Assembly (NCBI GenBank): GCA_028527945.1
Contig: JAQQAK010000133.1
Coordinates: forward strand, 1 to 8,991
Length of the DNA stretch: 8,991 bases
Reading direction: 5' to 3'
Source of the DNA: Spirochaetaceae bacterium
GTDB lineage: Bacteria; Spirochaetota; Spirochaetia; UBA9216
This document shows positions 5,692-8,991 of this stretch, one piece after another (position 1 is the first letter of the stretch; each line of letters begins with the position of its first letter). A model generated the notes under the pieces. The model made no database searches and was not told where the DNA came from. It saw only the letters and a program-made list of their open reading frames with translations. The position numbers were made by a program, and so were the translations under genes.

Positions 5692-7455
5692 CTAGTTTCC
5701 GAAATTTTTTACCTGAGATGCAAGCTTTTTCAATTTTTTTTCTATCAAATTATTAAGAGTTCCTGGAGGAAATTGCCCTTTTAGATTACATTTTCCGGGT
5801 TCTTTGCCTGTAAGAAGTTCCATGCTGTCATCAACTGTTGTAACAGTGTAAATATGAAAGTTTCCTTTTTCTATTTCGTCCAATATTTCATCAGGGAGAA
5901 TAATGCTGTTTATATTTCGTTCGGGTACTATTACTCCCTGCGTTCCGGTGTATTTAATTGCCTTACAGACTTTATAAAAGCCTTCAATTTTTTCTCTAAG
6001 CCCGCCAACAGCCTGAATCTCACCTGTTTGACTAAGACTTCCTGTTACGGCAATATCCTGTCTCAACGGCACTGATGATATTGCTGAAAGCAGAGCGTAT
6101 AACTCTGAAGATGACGCAGAATCTCCGTCTACCTCGCTGTATGATTGCTCAAAACATAAACTCGCAAATAATGAGATCGGAAAGCTTTGAGCGAATTTAC
6201 TTCTAAGAAATGCTTCGAGAATAAGAACCCACTTGTCGTGAATTTCTCCGGAAAGTCCTGCTTCATGTTCAATGTTGACAAGACCGTTTTCTCCTGGAGC
6301 AACACGTGCTGAAATAAGCCCCGGAGACCCAAAGGCCCATGGCCCTTTGTCTATTACCGCAAGACTGTTTACTTTGCCAATTTCAGAGCCATCAAGGTGA
6401 ATTACAATTTCACCTGATTTCATTTCTTCTATTATTCGCTGCTCAAGTAAGCTGAATCTTGCGGCCTGCCTTGATAAAACAGTTTTAATCACTTCACCTG
6501 TTATAGGTAATTCTTTATTTTCATTTAATAAATCTGCTTCAAGAATAATCAATTCAAGATCAGATAATGCTGTACTGAGTTTTGTTTTATTCTCTGCGGC
6601 TGAAATACTGTATTTGACTAATTCCAGAGCTGCATCATCTGCCAGATTTCGTTTTAACTTCTTTATAGAAAAACTTCTCAGACAATTTACTGTATCAGAA
6701 AGATTCTTTTCATTAAGATCTATTACTGAATCAATTTCTGAAAAGATTTGGAATAGTTCTCTAAAATCTTCGTCTGAATTATAGAAATTATCATAATGAT
6801 CTTCTGTCCCAAGAATTACAACTTTTAAGTCTATATTAATTTCGTTAGTTTTAAGAATATTTCCATTCTTTATTAAACTTTCTGTTCCTGATACGGCTGT
6901 TCCAATACTTGTTTTGCCTTTTCTGATTGTTCTTTTTAAAAGTTTCCAGCTCTCTTCTTCTTCCATCAGATCTTCGGCATTAAGAACTATGAGGCCTCCA
7001 TCTGATTTTAGAATGCTTCCTGGTAAAAGATTTTCTACATTGTCTGTGGCAATACCAAAAAGGTTTTGCGGTATTGGGTTGTGTTCAAAAATTATGGGAG
7101 CATCTTCTTTTTGTTGAACAAGAATGTTGTCGTTTTCTTTTATCTCATTTTTACCACATCTTATAATGTTTGCGGTGTATGGAGAGCTGTCATCTTTTCG
7201 AGCGACTATACTACAGTTGTTTGCAGCAGAAAGTTTGTTTAAATGCTTTTCTAGTAGTTTTTCTCTATCAGCCGGAGAAGCACCACAGAGAAAGATATTC
7301 ATTTCTCTTCCTCTTAGTGCAAGGCCTGTTGATAAGGCTTCTACTGCCTCTTGGTTAACCGGCAGCTGTGGTTCTGGTGCAAACTTTATTTTTGATATTT
7401 CATCAGTGGATATGTGAATTCTTATTTCATCCGCTGTAAGTTCTCTGCTTTTCAT
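5692..7455 (-). CDS. Lon-type (S16) protease homologue with a degenerate AAA domain, YcbZ-like
   Basis: The C-terminal third is a Lon protease domain (about 350-545). The serine lies in DGDSASSSE (443-451, Ser446) and the lysine in VGGLREKIEGF (483-493, Lys489). Their 43-residue spacing equals the Ser679-Lys722 dyad of E. coli Lon. The N-terminal half matches the AAA-like part of Lon-related proteins (FEHNPIPQNLFG at 123-134, PGSILKSDGGLIVLNAEDL at 145-163, KVVILGTEDHY at 211-221). The expected P-loop region reads NIFLCGASPADREKL (53-67) with no GK[ST], and the Walker-B-like strand ends in Asn159 instead of Asp. At 587 residues it lacks the coiled-coil insert of the roughly 800-residue family members and resembles E. 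coli YcbZ (586 residues, from memory). It is probably a cytosolic ATP-independent peptidase. No good ribosome site precedes the ATG at 7455; a TATAGT at 7475-7470 lies close by without a -35. Confidence 0.9.
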   Translation of the reverse strand: MKSRELTADEIRIHISTDEISKIKFAPEPQLPVNQEAVEALSTGLALRGREMNIFLCGASPADREKLLEKHLNKLSAANNCSIVARKDDSSPYTANIIRCGKNEIKENDNILVQQKEDAPIIFEHNPIPQNLFGIATDNVENLLPGSILKSDGGLIVLNAEDLMEEEESWKLLKRTIRKGKTSIGTAVSGTESLIKNGNILKTNEINIDLKVVILGTEDHYDNFYNSDEDFRELFQIFSEIDSVIDLNEKNLSDTVNCLRSFSIKKLKRNLADDAALELVKYSISAAENKTKLSTALSDLELIILEADLLNENKELPITGEVIKTVLSRQAARFSLLEQRIIEEMKSGEIVIHLDGSEIGKVNSLAVIDKGPWAFGSPGLISARVAPGENGLVNIEHEAGLSGEIHDKWVLILEAFLRSKFAQSFPISLFASLCFEQSYSEVDGDSASSSELYALLSAISSVPLRQDIAVTGSLSQTGEIQAVGGLREKIEGFYKVCKAIKYTGTQGVIVPERNINSIILPDEILDEIEKGNFHIYTVTTVDDSMELLTGKEPGKCNLKGQFPPGTLNNLIEKKLKKLASQVKNFGN

Positions 7456-7556
7456 TAACAGCTGAGTCTACTATAATCAGTGCATGGAATCAATATGCCG
7501 TTTTGTATTTAAAATTTAAAAACTTTTACATTGCGGAAAACTAAGAGGTGAAAAGA

Positions 7557-8333
7557 ATGAAATTATCAGAACTTGATGCTTATTTTAGAAGCATAATGAA
7601 GATTGATGAGCTTGATGGGAAGGATATTTCTCTGAATGGTATTCAGGTTTCTGCTATTGAGGGGCGGAGCGAAGAGATTGAAATTAACAAGATAGCTTTT
7701 GCTGTTGATGCCTGTCTTGAAACCTTTGAGAGAGCGGCTGATTCCGGAGCAAATATGCTGTTTGTTCATCACGGTATTTTTTGGGGAAAGCTTGAAAGGA
7801 TATCTGGTTCTTATTTTAGGCGTCTGAAGTATCTGATTGATAATAATCTCGTTCTTTATGCTTCTCACATCCCTCTTGATATGCATCCAGAATTTGGTAA
7901 TAACGCGGGAATCTGTTCTGCGCTGGGTGTAATTTCTCCTGAACCCTTTGGGGCATTTCGTGGTGTAAATATTGGTTTTAAAGGAAGTTTACCTGAAGAA
8001 AGTAATATTAATACAATTCTTGACAAACTTGGACTTGATGAAAGACAGACTATGTCTATTCTGCCATTCGGCTCTGAAAAAATAAAAACAGTAGCAGTTA
8101 TTTCAGGAGGCGGGGCTATGGATGTTATTGATGCTATAGATGAAGGTGTTGATTTATATATTACAGGAGACCCGGCACATGAGGTGTACCATACTTGTCT
8201 TGAGAATAAAATAAATATGATATCTGCCGGACATTATAATACCGAAACCTGGGGAGTCAGGTTGTTATCAGAGAAAGTGGCTTCTGAACTTGGTTTGGAA
8301 ACTGTTTTTATAGATGTCCCCACAGGTTTATAA
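7557..8333 (+). CDS. Nif3-like dinuclear metal-centre protein (YbgI/DUF34 family)
   Basis: This is a widespread cytosolic family forming toroidal hexamers with a two-metal site in each subunit. Some members are annotated as GTP cyclohydrolase I type 2, but the physiological reaction is unsettled, so I name only the family. All expected ligands are present in the 258-residue protein: His71-His72 in FVHHGIFW, Asp108 in HIPLDMH, and His226 and Glu230 in SAGHYNTETWG. Length is close to E. coli YbgI (about 247), so it is the short form without the PII-like insert of longer homologues. A strong ribosome site AGGTGA (7546-7551) lies five bases before the ATG at 7557. A GTG at 7548 in the same frame lies within that site and is rejected. 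It is divergent from the Lon homologue across about 100 bases that show no convincing promoter, and convergent with the right-edge gene. Confidence 0.93.
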   Translation: MKLSELDAYFRSIMKIDELDGKDISLNGIQVSAIEGRSEEIEINKIAFAVDACLETFERAADSGANMLFVHHGIFWGKLERISGSYFRRLKYLIDNNLVLYASHIPLDMHPEFGNNAGICSALGVISPEPFGAFRGVNIGFKGSLPEESNINTILDKLGLDERQTMSILPFGSEKIKTVAVISGGGAMDVIDAIDEGVDLYITGDPAHEVYHTCLENKINMISAGHYNTETWGVRLLSEKVASELGLETVFIDVPTGL

Positions 8334-8340
8334 GGGGACA
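8315..8340. terminator. Hairpin spanning the nif3-like stop codon, possible two-way terminator
   Basis: Perfect seven-base arms TGTCCCC (8315-8321) and GGGGACA (8334-8340) enclose a 12-base loop that contains the stop codon of the nif3-like gene. It lies eight bases past the stop of the convergent minus-strand gene. No T run follows on either strand, so it is a stem of terminator type without the usual tail. Confidence 0.45.
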
Positions 8341-8348
8341 GAAAAGTA

Positions 8349-8991
8349 TTAATATCCGTCTGACATAGAGCGGTTAATATCTTTTTTATAAAGTTCGTTA
8401 TACACAAAACCGCGGTTTTTAAGGGAATTTCTTATTTCTTCCGGAAAAGGTATGTCTCTCCAGAATATTCCCCTGACATCTCTTTCAAGTTTTTGGGTTC
8501 CTTCACACTCTTTTGTTACCCATAAAACATAATCATTTACAAAACGTTCTTTTACGTCACCTTTAAGTTTTCTTTCAGAAAACCACTGATAGTAATGTCC
8601 TGTTAAGCCTTCTTCCATCCAGTAATACGCAGCCTTCTCTTTAGCAACCTGCCAACGAAGATCAGCTAAAGCTGTAATTACAGCTCTTCTTAGATCTTTT
8701 GAATACATCGGTATAGCTACTCTACCGCGGCTTGAGCCTTTATTGAATTTTTCAAATGGCTCCCAGCATATACCAGTTTCACCATAGCAGGGGAGAAGTA
8801 TGAAGTGAGGTACTATTCTGTTTGTTTCACGCTTGAATGTTCTTAAAAATAGTCCAGGATCTATAGCTTCAATTTTTGCTGCCTGAGTAATCACATTCTC
8901 TCTTGTTCCAATATTCCTTCTATCAGCAGGAAAATATTGTTTCATTAAAAATGGAATATGGTTTCCCTGGCGGCCAACACACATTTTTGCC
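8349..8991 (-). CDS. C-terminal part of an unrecognised soluble protein (runs off the right edge)
   Basis: An open frame enters from the right edge and ends at the stop codon at 8351-8349; 213 residues are visible. An ATG exists at 8984, but the frame stays open upstream of it and no ribosome site can be judged, so this is most likely the C-terminal end of a longer protein. I recognise no family. Residues 1-75 from that ATG include PADRRNIGTRENVITQAAKI and FKRETNRIVPHFILLPCYGE. The middle is rich in aromatic and basic residues (LADLRWQVAKEKAAYYWMEE, about 126-145, and TGHYYQWFSE). The tail is charged, with DIPFPEEIRNSL and ending SMSDGY. There is no membrane segment, signal peptide or cysteine cluster. 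Only three cysteines are seen after the N-terminal few residues. It converges on the nif3-like gene with 15 bases between stop codons. Confidence 0.75.
   Translation of the reverse strand, partial: AKMCVGRQGNHIPFLMKQYFPADRRNIGTRENVITQAAKIEAIDPGLFLRTFKRETNRIVPHFILLPCYGETGICWEPFEKFNKGSSRGRVAIPMYSKDLRRAVITALADLRWQVAKEKAAYYWMEEGLTGHYYQWFSERKLKGDVKERFVNDYVLWVTKECEGTQKLERDVRGIFWRDIPFPEEIRNSLKNRGFVYNELYKKDINRSMSDGY

Noticed and set aside
7124..7417. Plus-strand open frames inside the Lon homologue, and similar frames opposite the HDOD, dehydrogenase and nif3-like genes
   Set aside because: They are antisense shadows of well-supported genes, with low-complexity Phe/Ser-rich translations and no ribosome sites of note.
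7470..7493. TATAGT (7475-7470) with TTGATT (7493-7488) as a promoter of the Lon homologue
   Set aside because: The spacer is only 12 bases. A -10 element alone is weak evidence in AT-rich DNA.
7503..7531. TTGTAT with TTACAT as a promoter of the nif3-like gene
   Set aside because: Spacing is 17, but the -10 hexamer matches at only three positions.

Overview
The window looks like a piece of a spirochaete chromosome, most likely a Treponema-type bacterium. The base composition is AT-rich and genes are tightly packed on both strands. It holds a FlgM anti-sigma-28 factor and a HDOD regulator of a layout I associate with spirochaetes. The genus is inferred from gene content and protein style; no rRNA or other phylogenetic marker is present. 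I see no insertion sequence, phage gene, CRISPR array, tRNA or rRNA, and no gene-free stretch over 300 bases.

Layout, left to right. (1) Positions 1-347, minus strand: the N-terminal 115 residues of a membrane-anchored, probably sensory protein that runs off the left edge. (2) 429-878, minus: a small membrane protein with two tandem zinc ribbons, divergent from rsmI. (3) 892-1599, plus: rsmI, a 16S rRNA 2'-O-methyltransferase. (4) 1649-1933, plus: flgM, bracketed by a very good candidate sigma-28 promoter and a strong intrinsic terminator. (5) 2006-3967, plus: a two-gene unit of a degenerate iron-dependent alcohol/glycerol dehydrogenase homologue and a SPOUT (TrmH-type) RNA methyltransferase. 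(6) 4037-5518, minus: a GHKL-ATPase-like plus HDOD regulator with its own promoter. (7) 5692-7455, minus: a Lon-type protease whose ATPase motifs are eroded but whose Ser-Lys dyad is intact. (8) 7557-8333, plus: a Nif3/YbgI-family metal protein. (9) 8349-8991, minus: the C-terminal part of an unrecognised protein that runs off the right edge.

The genes do not form one pathway. Two are RNA methyltransferases. FlgM links the window to flagellar gene control: its apparent sigma-28 promoter would place FlgM under the factor it inhibits, a feedback loop. Two proteins (the dehydrogenase homologue and the Lon homologue) keep a recognisable family fold but have lost signature residues of their nucleotide or metal sites. 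The HDOD protein combines an ATP-binding-like module with an HD-type output module.

I found no clear, wholly new multi-gene system. The best leads are the sigma-28 promoter overlapping the rsmI stop codon, the metal-site-less dehydrogenase homologue, the GHKL-HDOD fusion, the ATPase-dead Lon homologue, and the duplicated zinc-ribbon membrane protein.
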